Position numbers and translations under genes: made by a program
Origin: Ahaetulla prasina
Taxonomy: Eukaryota; Chordata; Lepidosauria; Squamata; Colubridae
Direction: 5' to 3'
Assembly (NCBI RefSeq): GCF_028640845.1
Contig: NC_080546.1
Coordinates: forward strand, 55,625,409 to 55,689,408
Length of the DNA stretch: 64,000 nt
Part shown: one piece after another, positions 34,120 to 44,794 of the stretch
Position numbering within the stretch: the first letter of the stretch is position 1
Layout of the letters: the number at the start of each line of letters is the position of its first letter
Notes under the pieces: model-generated
Database searches by the model: none
Told to the model about the DNA's origin: nothing
Seen by the model: only the letters and a program-made list of their open reading frames with translations

Positions 34120-36690
34120 TTTCAAATAGTGTATGATTGACTGAAAAATAAAAATTACTTAATAATATGATTATCTGGCAGAGGTGCCTTACATAGGTTG
34201 ATAGAAGATTCAATTATGGAAATTATTTTCTATTCTATCAATATAGTAAGTTTATAATGGCGAGTTATGATTTTGGCTGAACTCAGAATGTTTAAGTAAC
34301 CGTGATTCACATAACTCTAAATTACTATTCCATGAATTTATTCCAATTTATTTCCTTCTACCCTCAGTAAGATTATAAATTATATTCCCCATTTTAACCA
34401 ATATAGCCTTTCCATTTATCTCAAGTATGCTTGCTTGAATCACAGAGAAATTGGTAGAAAGAGACCTACTGTGTGGCTAGGAAAGAATGAAAAATTTAAG
34501 ATGAGTTTGACAACCGAAGTTAATTTCCCCATTTGGATCTAGAAAAATTCAATAGCAGGAAATAGAAGGTGCATAATAATCTGGAGGAATGGATTCTAAA
34601 GGCTCAAGGCGGGCAAACAAGTTGGTATTTCAGTTTGATCCATATAAATTATATTAACCTATTCATACAACTATTTCAAATGTATGTGAAATGTCAGTGC
34701 TAGATTTGAAGCTAATCCAGGCTGACACATGGGGTACAATTTCAAGAATGCAAAGGTTTTAAAACTCATGAAGCTAATTGTTTTTTTTTTAAAAAAAACC
34801 AATAACTTCTGGTTATTTTGTTTTGATCTTCAGTTGAAGGCTGCCAAGTCAAACAGTATGACTCACTCTTGTAAAACATAGCATGATTTGTTTAAACTCT
34901 GACATTGTGATTGGCAAGTGAGAACCTTTCATCATTAGATAATATTTCTTCAAGCTGTTCTCCAGATTATGTCAAAAAGGGTGCCAAAATATTGTTGGCT
35001 ATAGAGAATTGAATTCTGACACACAATCACTACAAACTTCAATACATAAGTCATCATACAAAAGCTATTGTGACTGTTACAGAAATGGGCCTTTTTCTGA
35101 TACAGGATCTCTGGCAGGATTTCTTGCTTATGTGTCCTGTGACATCTGGGTCATCCATAAGCAGTTGGTGAAGACTGTATCTCTCAGAGAAGCTTATGTG
35201 TAAAAGAAAGAAGATTGAAGAGCTCTCAACTCCATACAAGAAATGTAACCCTGCTGGCTCTGAGTTTATTCTTTCTCAGAAGAAAAAAGTATTCTTCATT
35301 TGCAACTACATAGATCCTATTGCCAAGGTTTACATGATAATTACAATGGAAATTTGCTTTTATCACATTTCACAGCAAGGAGCTTGGATTTTTTTAACAG
35401 CAAGAGTTACAGTACTGAAGTTCAACCTGAATGTTAACTGAAGAGTTGCTAGTCTCAGATTAGCCTTTAACTCATGAGGTTTCTCATTAACACAACATGC
35501 ACAAAATTATTGTGTCTATTGACTTCTTTATTTTATAATTTGGGAAATGGGGGAAATTTATTATTCTGAAGTTTAAAAACTGCAATAATACAATACAATA
35601 TTTATTTAATCACCCCTATCATTTATATTTCACAAAATATAATATAGACAACTTTTATTCTGCTATTTATTATTACCTAAATGCATATAAAAATAAAAAA
35701 GAACCACCACCACACTAAATATTTAAAAACTGTTGATCATATTGTTGCCATAAACCTTGCTAAGAGCTATCAAAAGACCAAAAAAAAAGTAATAAGGCAA
35801 TAGGATGTTTGAATTTTGTGAAATTCACATGTAAATAATTTAAAAGCAGGCACAGGAGCTTAAATGGAAGTCCTTTGCACAGTTGTAATTGCCTTCAAAT
35901 ATCAGGAAGATGCTCCTGAGTCAATATAAATGAATTTCCTACATTGCTAAGATGTTTATTAACCAGTTGCATTTGATTTTAACAGCAAACATAACTCCTT
36001 GCATGCTAATTCTGAATTAACAGATTTTGTGCAACAAAAACTTGCATTTTGTACGTATTTTGTGTGTATGCTTACATTGTCTTGTAAGCATTTTCTGCAT
36101 TTATTCGATGAAGTTTTCCATGTTAACTTCAGTAAGAAATAGCTTTACTTTGGCCTAATAATAAAGTATTAATATAATTATGGTTTTCAGTGTGCATTTT
36201 AATGAAAGTTATGGTATTTATTATCATTTAAAATTAATCACAGAATATGTTATGATAATTATTATCATTATGATAATTATTATTGGTTACATATTAAAAA
36301 TAGGAAAAAATAGGAAATTCTAAGCAGAATACAATGACTGGTTAAGCATTTGCACAGATATGCAAAATGTATTTTAAAATATTTTTGTTCTATCTCATAC
36401 ATTTGAATTGTATTAATTATGACATAATAAAGAAAGCACACTTCAGTAAAGAGAATTTGGGAAAGACATAACTAAATGGTATGATATGTATCCTGCATAA
36501 AGAATGTTCCAAATTCAATTGTATGTTTCTTCATGTAAAGCATGAACAATTCTGGTTTAAAAACTTGAATTGTTGTGGTGGTCGACTTTGACCATGTTGT
36601 ACTACATAAATTAGTAATCTGACTTAGTATAATAGAGTGTCCATGTTTCTAAACAAGTAAATGTAGCTAAGGATCAGCTTCAGATCCTTT
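34120..36690. other. AT-rich stretch without recognisable features
   Basis: Open frames of up to 81 codons (for example 35196-35441) have no recognisable motif. TATGATAATTATTA is duplicated at 36250-36285. No gene supported. Confidence 0.5.
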
Positions 36691-36691
36691 A

Positions 36692-37110
36692 GCAATGGGT
36701 TCACTGCCCTGTTGCTGGGTGTGGATGGCCATGGTGTGTGGCCTAGTTGGCTGCCTGCGTTATGGCAGGGGTGATGATTTTCACCTTCCCCAGGCTCCGG
36801 AGGCTTTTTTCGAGCCTCTGGGAGGGCGAAAACTACTTCCCCCGGGTTCTGGAGATCCTCCAGAAGCTGAAAACAGGCCTTCTGGACATCCAGAACCTCT
36901 AGGAGGCCCATTTTTTGCCCTCCCAGACCGCCCGTTCAGCCCCTGTACTTACCTGGAACGATGAATGGGCCATGTGGAGACTCCTGGGAGGAGTCGGGTG
37001 GGTGTGGCCAGCCAGGGGTGGCATTTGGGGGTTCACCAAACTCTGGTGATCCTTGGCTAGAGGATCGCCCGAACCCTGCCAAACCCCAGAAGCCCATCCC
37101 TGAATGCAGG
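36692..37110. mobile_element. GC-rich repeat, possibly a hAT-type element
   Basis: An island of G+C-rich sequence in AT-rich DNA. Its right end read in reverse is CAGGGATGGGCTTCTGGGG, which looks like a hAT terminus. The left end is unclear and I see no TSD. CCTCTGGGAGGG/CCTCCCAGA-type short inverted motifs occur inside. Confidence 0.35.
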
Positions 37111-37221
37111 ACTTAATTGATCTCCGATTAAAAAAAATCATACATTTTTGGATTTTAATTTTGTAGAATACAAGTACTTACTTTCCAAGATTTTTTTTTT
37201 TTTAAAAAAAATAATATAATT

Positions 37222-37345
37222 CATTATTGTGGAATCCTGGTACTCTCTGAGCTTGGTCCTTTTCTTGCAGACATTTCATTACCCAGTTAGGTAAAATCAT
37301 CAGTGAAACATCTGCAAGAAAACAGCCAGGTTCAGAAGGCACTAA
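37222..37345. mobile_element. Penelope-like element fragment (non-coding part)
   Basis: ACTCTCTGAGCTTGGTCCTTTTCTTGCAGACATTTCATTACCCAGTTAGGTAAAATCATCAGTG is the complement of a phrase common next to Penelope-like elements in reptiles. It carries the internal inverted pair TTGCAGACATTTCA / TGAAACATCTGCAA. No coding sequence. Confidence 0.5.
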
Positions 37346-37448
37346 GGACCCCAAATTCAAGCAAAAGCTGCAAATAATTTCTTCTGTTGGCAATTGACAA
37401 ATCTATTGTTTGTAATTTTAAAATTACAAAAAAGAAAAAGAGAAAAAA

Positions 37449-37503
37449 AGGAAGGAAGGAGGGAGGGAGGGAGGGAGGGAGGGAGGGAGGAAGGGAGGGA
37501 AGA
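37449..37503. repeat. (GGGA)n / (GGAA)n tract
   Basis: A purine-only run of GGAA and GGGA units. Confidence 0.9.
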
Positions 37504-37788
37504 GGGGAGAACAGTGGAGCAAGGGAGGAAAGGAGTTGCTTTTTCAAAAACAAATGTCACAAACTCCTTGCATCTTATCCTTAATATTTATTATTAACAA
37601 TTTTTTTAAAATTATTTTTTAAAAATAATACTAATAACTTTTTTAAAATTTCTCAATTCTTTTAACTGTCCTCCAAAACAAGCATAACTCCTTTAAATAG
37701 CTAAATTCCAAAGTTTAGTACATAAGTTTAATATCTTTTAACAAAAATATTCCCATAAATCTATTTATATACATTAAAATACTACCGT

Positions 37789-37850
37789 ATTTTTCAGTGT
37801 ATAAGACACAGCGGAGTATAAGATGCATTAGGGAGGAAAACAAGAAAAAA
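37789..37850. mobile_element. Half copy of the TA-target TIR element
   Basis: CCGTATTTTTCAGTGTATAAGACACAGCGGAGTATAAGATGCA matches the terminus of 8237-8730 with a small internal duplication. No opposite end found. Confidence 0.5.
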
Positions 37851-38235
37851 AGAATTCTGCCTCTGCGTATCAGCATCAAGATCAGCCGTGTCCACACTTC
37901 CACTTAATTTTGATAACGAGCAGCACAGATCTTTTTATCTGTTTAAAACAAACCCTATTACTCTACATGCATTTAACTGGAATGAGTGGGGTGAGGGATG
38001 ACTTTCATGGGGGCAGAAGAGGGACTTGGCACTGAAGGCTCTGATCCCGAGATGCCACCGTCTTCCTACCTATAGCTCTGGGGGGGAGGGTCGGAGCACA
38101 GCCTGAGGAACAAACCTCTTCAGGATGGTGGTGGTGGGGGAATCTGCCCAGCAGCTTCAGCAAACAAGGTGGGCCCTACGATTTGTGGCTAGTCACCCCT
38201 CTGACTGCCCAGTGGGCAGCTCAGGCCAGACAATT

Positions 38236-39450
38236 TATTTTATTTATTTATTTTATTTGTCACAACATTATATATAAGCATAAGCATGAAATAACTATAC
38301 GATATATAAGTATATATATAACCATAGGTATGTAATAACTATATGAAATTGTATCAAATCAAATGGAACATTAGGACAGGAACAGTAGGCACGTTGGTGC
38401 TCTTATGCACTCCCCTTACAGACCTCTTAGGAATGGGGTAAGGTCAATAGTAGATAGTCTTTGGTTAAAGCTTTGGGGATTTTGGGAAGAGACCACAGAG
38501 TCTGGTAGTACATTCCAGGCATTAACAACTCTGTTTCTGAAGTCATATTTTCTACAATCAAGATTGGAGCGATTCACATTAAGCTTAAATCTATTGTGTG
38601 CTCGTGTATTGTTGTGATGGAAGCTGAAGTAGTCTTCAACAGGAAGGACGTTGTAAAAGATGATTCTATGAGTTAAGCTCAGGTCATGTCGAAGGCGGTG
38701 GAGTTCTAAGTTTTCTAAACCCAGGATTTCAAGTCTGGTGGGGCCGGGATAGCTCAGGCAGTAGAGAAGCCTGTTATTAGAACACAGAGCCTGCAATTAC
38801 TGCAGGTTCGAGCCCGGCCCAAGGTTGACTCAGCCTTCCACCCTTTATAAGGTAGGTAAAATGAGGACCCAGATTGTTGGGGGGGCAATAAGTTGACTTT
38901 GTAAAAAAATATACAAATAGAATGAGACTATTGCCTTATTCATTGTAAGCCGCCCTGAGTCTTCGGAGAAGGGCGGGGTATAAATGTAAACAAAACAAAA
39001 CAAACAAACAATAAGGTATTTTGTTATAATCAGAGGAGTGGAGAACTCTTCTTGTAAAATATTTCTGAACACGCTCAATTATATTAATGTCCGAAATGAG
39101 GTATGGGTTCCAGACAGTCGAGCTGTATTCAAGAATTGGTCAAGCAAATGTTTTATATACTCTGGTTAGTAGTGTAGTGTTTCTGGAGAAGAAGCTACGC
39201 AAGATTAAGTTTACAACTCTTAAAGCCTTTTTTGCAATGTAGTTACAGTGGGCTTTGGCACTTAGATCATTTGATATGAAAACTCCAAGGTATTTAATGG
39301 GGTGAGGGTCATCTATATGGTAGTGTCCATCCGACACAAAGTCAAGGTCTTTTTGAAGGGTAGCTGTATTGTTGGTAGTGTTAAATAGTTTAATATGGTC
39401 ACAGAGATCATTAATGTATAATATGAAGAGTGTTGGTCCAAGAACGCTGC
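38236..39450 (-). mobile_element. CR1-like LINE (family A), 5'-truncated, with SINE insertion
   Basis: The tail (TTTATTTATTTTATTTG) and 3' UTR are at 38236-38410. A C-terminal ORF on the minus strand (38416-38796) reads LGLENLELHRLRHDL through FLRGL. Upstream of the SINE the frame resumes with KALRVVNLILRSFFSRN (39140-39250). VLGPTLFILYINDL is the last block before truncation at about 39450. The gypsy element starts 18 bases beyond. Confidence 0.85.
38739..39010 (+). mobile_element. tRNA-derived SINE with an L2-type tail
   Basis: The tRNA-like head GGGCCGGGATAGCTCAGGCAGTAGAG has an A box (TAGCTCAGGCAG), and GGTTCGAGCCC is the B box. The body contains GACTCAGCCTTCCACC and ATGAGGACCCAGATTGTTGGGGG. 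The end GTAAGCCGCCCTGAGTCTTCGGAGAAGGGCGGGGTATAAAT is the same stem-loop as the L2 3' end, so this SINE is probably mobilised by the L2 machinery. It interrupts the family A LINE between CAAGTCTGGTG and ATAAGGTATTTTG. Confidence 0.85.
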
Positions 39451-39462
39451 AATGGTCAATGG

Positions 39463-39467
39463 ACAAT
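39463..39467. repeat. Target-site duplication ACAAT (left)
   Basis: Matches ACAAT at 49044-49048 on the other side of the gypsy element. Confidence 0.85.
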
Positions 39468-39655
39468 TGTTAAGTTCGGGCAATGAAGAGGCAGGAGACC
39501 AGTGAGTGACAACAGCTCTTTAGTTTATTGTGACCCCAGCAAGCACAACCGGCAAAAACCACTCTTTAAATACTCTTTTGGTTGAGGCTTCAACCAATCA
39601 GCAACGTGCAATTTTCCCGCCCAAAATTCCCTCTCAAAGTTCAAAATACATTACA
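39468..39655 (-). mobile_element. Gypsy element 3' LTR, 188 bp
   Basis: It differs from the other LTR (48856-49043) at two positions only: A/C in AAACCMCTC and C/T in the last trinucleotide. On the minus strand it holds GGGCGGG, an inverted CCAAT (GATTGG), a TATTTAAAG TATA-like box and an AATAAA signal, so it is a complete compact promoter/terminator LTR. Confidence 0.95.
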
Positions 39656-39672
39656 CTCCTTCCCTCCCAGAA
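39656..39672 (-). other. Polypurine tract of the gypsy element
   Basis: On the minus strand CTGGGAGGGAAGGAG directly precedes the 3' LTR, the expected plus-strand primer site. Confidence 0.8.
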
Positions 39673-39706
39673 CGCTTTGTACCTCTATTTACATAATATT
39701 TACATG

Positions 39707-40127
39707 CTATTTCTCTACATAGTCACGCAGGTAAACAGGGCGTCTCCTAACTCTTTCTGACCTGCGCAGTTCATTCTCTGGGAGAGAGTCGAGCTGGTCG
39801 GAGGGACTGTTTGTTCCTCCCAGCTCCTCCTCTAGGCCGTCCGGCCCTGGATTATTGGATGAGTCGTTCCTGTTGCCTTCAGGAGGAACCGGTTGGCGTC
39901 GGTGGACTTCATCGGAATCAGATAAGTCCTCTGCTCGCCTCGGGTTTGAGTCAGCTGCTGATTCAAACAATTGGTAGTCAGGGCCTGGTTGTTTGGTTTC
40001 TAGTTTGTTTGGTATACGTTTTCTTAACTGGTCTATGTGGCGTTTCCATACCCGGCCGTCCTCCATGTCTACTACGTATGATTTGGGTCCGGTTATGCCC
40101 AGAATTTCCCCCTTTAACCATGTTGGG
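39707..40127 (-). pseudogene. Gypsy integrase C-terminal part
   Basis: The frame continues from the integrase core across the solo-LTR insertion: PTWLKGEILGITGPKSYVVD, GRVWKRHIDQLRKRIP, then an acidic, proline-rich spacer and a basic end RRSERVRRRPVYLRDYVEK before the stop at 39707. GPK...VWKRHIDQLR corresponds to the GPF/Y-type module. There is no chromodomain. Confidence 0.85.
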
Positions 40128-40715
40128 TGTCGACACATCAGGCATTTGGTGGGCCTCTCATGAGGGAAATGAGACAAACACGCAGTTTTTCTCAAGATGA
40201 GAGAGCATTGAACAAAATCCTAGCCTCTCCTTTTATTAGGAATCTTATCAGAAGGCGTCTACATCAAAGGCAGGCTTGCATGCTTAGATCACATAGTAAC
40301 AAGGCACATTCTAAAACATCAAGAAACTTGTGTAGCAAAATTACAGTAACAAACACAAATTCATCTTGTACCAACCCAACCCTACATACTAATAAATCTC
40401 ATATAATTGTGTGTAGGAGCAATTTTCTTTGAAGCTCTGTGCAGTAAGCCTTATCAGAGAAGGAATGTTCTGTGGCTATCTCAAAGGTGTTGAAACATTT
40501 CATACCATCGTAGAGGCCTGCAACCTTGATGTTGCTGAACAAACAAGTTTCTGCTTATTTCTTTTGTACGTGATAAAATTAGCCAAAGTTACTTATGCTT
40601 GATCTTTGCACATAAGCAATCTCACAAAGGTTGCTCATGCTTATATTTGCACATAAGTAATTTCATATGCAAATTCATAAAGGGGTTCACATGGCATAAT
40701 ATCGCAACAGTTGGG
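40122..40715 (-). mobile_element. Solo LTR of a retrovirus-type element with 6-bp TSD
   Basis: The LTR proper is 40128-40709 (582 bp), bounded TGTCGACACA...TCGCAACA. It is flanked by GTTGGG at 40122-40127 and 40710-40715. Removing it and one GTTGGG restores the integrase reading frame across EGPTWLKGE. On the minus strand it contains AATAAAAGG followed by a CT-rich R/U5-like end (CTGCGTGTTTGTCTCATTTCC). A 6-bp TSD fits class II (beta/alpha-type) endogenous retroviruses. The internal region is gone, so no viral gene remains. Confidence 0.85.
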
Positions 40716-41520
40716 CCCTCGCTATAGTTGTGTGCCCATACTGGGTCACCCACTATCATTTCCCTGGTTTTTCCTTGAATACCCTTGTACCCGTCTGGGG
40801 TATAAGTTGGGTTTAGTCGGTCTAGTGGGCACCTGAGTTTCCTGCCCATTAAGAGTTCTGCTGGGCTGCGGCCAGTTGTTACACAAGGGGTCCTATGTTG
40901 GACGGCCAGGAAAGTGTCTATTTTCGTTTGCCAGTCGCCTGGACTTATCCTAGATAGCGCTTCCTTGGTGCTCCGAACGAAACGTTCTGCAAGTCCGTTC
41001 GTCGCCAGGTGGAAAGGCGCCGAGAGGACATGTCTGATGCCCTCTCCCGCTAAATACCCCTCAAACTGGTTTGCCGTGAATTGCGGGCCGTTGTCAGAGA
41101 CTAGGGTGTCGGGCAGGCCGTGTGTTACGAAAAGATGCCTTAGGACTGTGATTACTGCTTGACGTTGTGCTTTTCATGAGGATGATTTCTAACCATTTTG
41201 AGTAGGCATCTACTACAATTAAAAAGGTCTGCCCATGGAACGGCCCCGCAAAATCTATGTGAATCCTGGACCATGGCCCCTGGGGTTTCTCCCACTCTCT
41301 AACTGGGGCTGTAGGGGGTAGCGACTTCGACTCTTGGCAGGATTGGCATTTCCCTACCCTGTCGCTGATGTCCTTATCCATTAAGGGCCACCATACATAA
41401 CTCCTCGCTAAACTCTTCATCCTCACAATCCCTGGGTGGCCCACATGCAACAGTTCCAACACATTTTCGCGTAATTTTTCTGGGATAACTACCCTATCCC
41501 CCCATAACAGACACCCCCCT
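40716..41520 (-). pseudogene. Gypsy integrase (zinc finger and catalytic core)
   Basis: H2C2 finger: LLHVGHPG with CQSC about 29 residues on. The core follows: first catalytic Asp in RIHIDFAGPFHG, second in LVSDNGPQF, glutamate in GLAERFVRS, i.e. the D,D,E triad is preserved. The last part reads QHRTPCVTTGRSPAELLMGRKLR and VWAHNYSEGPT. One base is missing after MKSTTS (about 41180), splitting the core between frames. Apart from this it is clean. Confidence 0.9.
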
Positions 41521-43278
41521 TGAACCGACAGTTCTGATCGTTTTTTTGCAAAGTCTTTGAAACGCGGGCCAACCCTTTTGCACCCAACCGATTACAGTCC
41601 GTATTGTAATGTCCCTGTAAGATGCCCTAGCCACCTGCTTGGATGTGACTGGGCCAGAGTCCAAAGAGTCAATTAGCAAGACGGGTGTCCCCGGGGGGGG
41701 TCTTCAATTGTCTCCGGAAAGGGCATCTGCTCAGAGCGTCCGCATGCCCTAAGTCTTTTCCTGGGCGGTGGAGCAATTTGTAGGAGTATGCCGCTAGGAA
41801 AATAGTCCATCGGGTCAGCCTGGGAGAAAGTGCCACGGGTGTTGGGCAGTCACCCGCAAAGAGTCCTAGAAGGGGTCTGTGGTCCGTGACTATCTCGAAA
41901 TCTCGCCTGAACAAGTATTTGTGGAATTTCTTCACCCCGGAGACTATGGCCAACGCTTCCCTATCTAGCTGGCTGTAGTTCCTTTCCACAGAGGACATCG
42001 TCCGGGAATAATACGCTATAGGGGCTTCTGTTCCATTCGGTAACCTGTGGCTGAGCACAGCCCCCACCCCATATGGTGAAGCATCGCAAACTAGCACTAG
42101 TGGCAACGTGCCATCGTACTGGATGAGGAGGCTATCACTGGACAAAAGGTTTTTTACCCCCTCAAATGCCCTAGCCTCTTCTCTGCCCCAGGACCACACA
42201 GCTTTCTTTGCTAGCAACTTATGTAGCGGTTCGGCTACTGTTGCTTTATTCTTCAAGAATACCGCATAGAAATTAACAAGCCCCAAGAATGCCTGTAATT
42301 CTGTTTTATTTTTGGGGGCTGGGGCCTTTCTAATGGCCCGTACCTTGCTCTCCGTGGGGTGGATCCCTTCCCTGTCTATTCGGTATCCTAGGAATTCTAC
42401 AGATTTCACCCCAATGTGGCATTTGTTGAGCTTAACTTTAAGCCCAGCAGACCTAAAAATGCCCAACACCTTCCTTAGTTTTACCCCGAGTTCCTCTAAG
42501 TTTTCAGCTGATACCAATACATCGTCAAAGTATGGTACCACTCCTGGTAGGCCCTGTAATAATCACTCCATTAGGTTCTGGAAGAGCCCTGGGGCCACGC
42601 TAACTCCGAACTGGAGTCGCGTACATTTGAAAGCCCCACGGTGCGTGACAATTGTCTGCGCCTCAGCTGTGCTGCTATCTACAGGTAGCTGCTGGTAGGC
42701 TTGGGCCAAATCGAGTTTGGCGAAGACCTGCCCTTGCCCTAATGAGTGCAGCAAATGTTGTACCACTGGAACGGGGTATGCACTTTTCTGCAATGCTTTG
42801 TTAAGCGTTGCTTTGTAGTCAGCGCAAATCCGGACCGATCCGTCCGGTTTGACTGGGGTTACTATGGGAGTCTCCCATTTTGCATGATCGACGGGGACTA
42901 GTATTCCCTGGTTTACTAGCTTGTCTAATTCTCGGTCAATTTTGGGCTTTAGGGCGAATGGAACCCTCCTAGCCTTTAACCGGATGGGGGCGACTTGGGG
43001 GTCGAGGTTGAAAGAAATAGGGGTCCCCACGTACTTGCCCAGGCAATCCTTGAATACATCCTCAAACTCCTTCAGTAGTTCATCTCTGAGGATGACGTCG
43101 CTCCTGTGGACCCCGGTCACTCCCATGCCCAAAGCTCGGAACCAGTCCAGCCCTAGAAAGCTCGGTAGAGTTCCGTTTACTATGGTGATTGGCAGGGTCT
43201 TTTTGAATTGTCCGTATTTGACTTGGACGGATGTGGGTCCTCGAACAGGGATCCGATTCCCTTGGTAGTCCTGCACAT
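41521..43278 (-). pseudogene. Gypsy reverse transcriptase and RNase H
   Basis: One frame runs from the L2 junction to 41669 with a single internal TGA at about 42560, between FQNLME and LLQGLPG. RT blocks: WETPIVTPVKPDGSVRIC ADYK, FAKLDLAQAYQQLPVD, TRLQFGVSVAPGLFQ, and the catalytic VPYFDDVLVS (YFDD at 42521-42532). Then FLGYRIDREG and the RNase H landmarks LVCDASPYGVGAVLSH, DREALAIVSGVKKFHKYLF and VTDHRPLLGLF, ending RPGKDLGHADALSRCPF. After a C-homopolymer at 41693 the frame changes, and again near 41560. The linker to integrase is therefore broken. Confidence 0.95.
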
Positions 43279-43299
43279 TTTTTTTTTTTTTACCTTCTG

Positions 43300-44060
43300 C
43301 GCATGTCCAAGATGGCGCCGCCCTGCTGATCGGGGGCACGGCGACGGGCCTTTCCGGGCTCTTTTTGGGTCTGGGGGGGGCCTTAATACCATCATAGGCC
43401 CCCGCCCTGATGGAGGAAGATCCAGCCACCCGTAAATAGGGTGGCTGGGCGCTGTGACTCAGCGCGTTGGGAGAAGCCCGGGTCATGGCGAGCCACGCGC
43501 CTCAGAGGTAATCCTGGCGGCCTGGCGGCCTGCCGAGCCGCCGCCAGCCTTTTTGGCGGTTTGGCGGCGGCGGTGAGGGTAGGGGCGTTGGCAGCGCCCC
43601 CTGGACCCCTGCCTGGAAGACTTGGCTAGTTTTGAAGTTGGGTCTGGAGTTTGGGCGTCTCCGGTGGCGATGGGAGGAGTCCCGGAGGGGCTGCGCCCCA
43701 ATGAAGATCAGGAGGGCCGCCCGGGCTCCATCGGCCTCTTTGAACCTGCGGTGGCAAGGGCGGCGGCCTGGCCCTTCCCTCTCCGTCGGGCGTTGGCGCC
43801 GGTGAGCCCTGGGTCTGCTGGCGGATCTGGCGACGGGTGTCCCCCTCTCATCTGGGGGAGCTCCAGTGGCCTGCTCGCGGTGGCGATGGGGGCGTTCCCG
43901 GTGGCGATGGCCTGGTGGAGGCGGTGGGCGGCGGCGGCCTGCCCCGGTGCTTTGAAGTGGCGGATGGCCCGATAGGCCCAGGGTGGCTGTGACCTTGCCC
44001 TAGTGGCGCGGATATGTGGCAGCGCCGGAGGAACCAGCGGGTCCAGCGGACACACCTCCA
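43300..44060 (+). promoter_or_regulatory. G+C-rich 5' region of the L2 element
   Basis: CpG-dense sequence with repeated GGCGGCGG/GGTGGCGATGG motifs, in contrast to the flanking gypsy DNA. By position it is the 5' UTR and internal promoter of the LINE. The open frames on both strands here are composition artefacts. Confidence 0.5.
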
Positions 44061-44276
44061 TTATTTACCATCTTTATAACATCTCTACCATCGTTCCTCT
44101 CCCCTTCTTCCTTAGCCCACCCCAGGTCGTTTGTATGGGGTGGTGAACTGACTGAGTCAGCGGTTTTGTCATCTACCGCACATGGATTATCTCGAACTAT
44201 TTCCCATCAGGACAGACTGGTCATGGTCATTTTTACCATCTGTTGTGACTTTTGCTGCCAACTTGACCAGCCCAGG

Positions 44277-44483
44277 ATGGGCCTTGCCCGGACCGTCTCA
44301 GTGATGCGAACATTTACCGCGGCTGACCTACTTGCCCTGCGAGATGCCCCTCTCTCGCGGGTCTGGCCTCCTCAAATTATCGAGGCCCACCTTGAGGGCA
44401 GGCTTTGGGTCGAGAGGTGGCATGCATATAGGAGGCTTAGGGTTTTAATTGGCTGTTTTAATAGATTTTTAAGGGAGTTTTAA
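44277..44483 (+). CDS. L2 upstream small ORF with eIF4E-binding-like segment
   Basis: Sixty-eight codons from ATG 44277. The frame is open further upstream to 44016, but that part looks non-coding. The peptide contains FTAADLLALRDAPLSR followed about 16 residues later by GRLWVERWHAY. From memory this parallels the eIF4E-binding region of vertebrate 4E-T (YTKEELL...PHSK, then a VWDPEKWHA element) in order, spacing and charge. The end is RFLREF. It lies upstream of the endonuclease in the position of a LINE ORF1, and no other copy in this window reaches that far. The start codon, expression and homology are inference. A chance match or a partial ORF broken by indels remains possible. Confidence 0.4.
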   Translation: MGLARTVSVMRTFTAADLLALRDAPLSRVWPPQIIEAHLEGRLWVERWHAYRRLRVLIGCFNRFLREF

Positions 44484-44794
44484 AGGGATTTTAAGGGGAG
44501 GAAACCGACGGGGGCTTGGGTTGGGGGTGGGAGGGAAGGGTGGGTGTTGGGGTAACCTGTCGGGGAGTCAGTTCCTGCGCATGCTCGTGGCGGGGGTTGG
44601 TGGGTCCGAGGTCATGGGGAGTCGGTGTTCCATTGGTTGAGGGTGGTGCTATTTCCAGGTAGGGCAGGGGCAGATATGGCGGAAGTGGGGGCTCATATGG
44701 GTTAGTGGGCTCGATGCTTACAGGCGATCGCGCCGAGCCCTCAAACTTCTCCCGTTCCCGGATGGTCAGGATCCTCAGGGCCCTGGCCTTGGCT

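Noticed and set aside
35009..35441. Two overlapping frames (64 and 81 codons) in unique DNA
   Set aside because: No motif, ordinary length for chance frames in AT-rich DNA, no splice or repeat context.
43300..44061. CpG-rich region with long frames on both strands, resembling a CpG-island promoter of a host gene
   Set aside because: It lies wholly inside the L2 inserted in the gypsy element and ends at the insertion junction, so it is LINE 5' region, not a host promoter.
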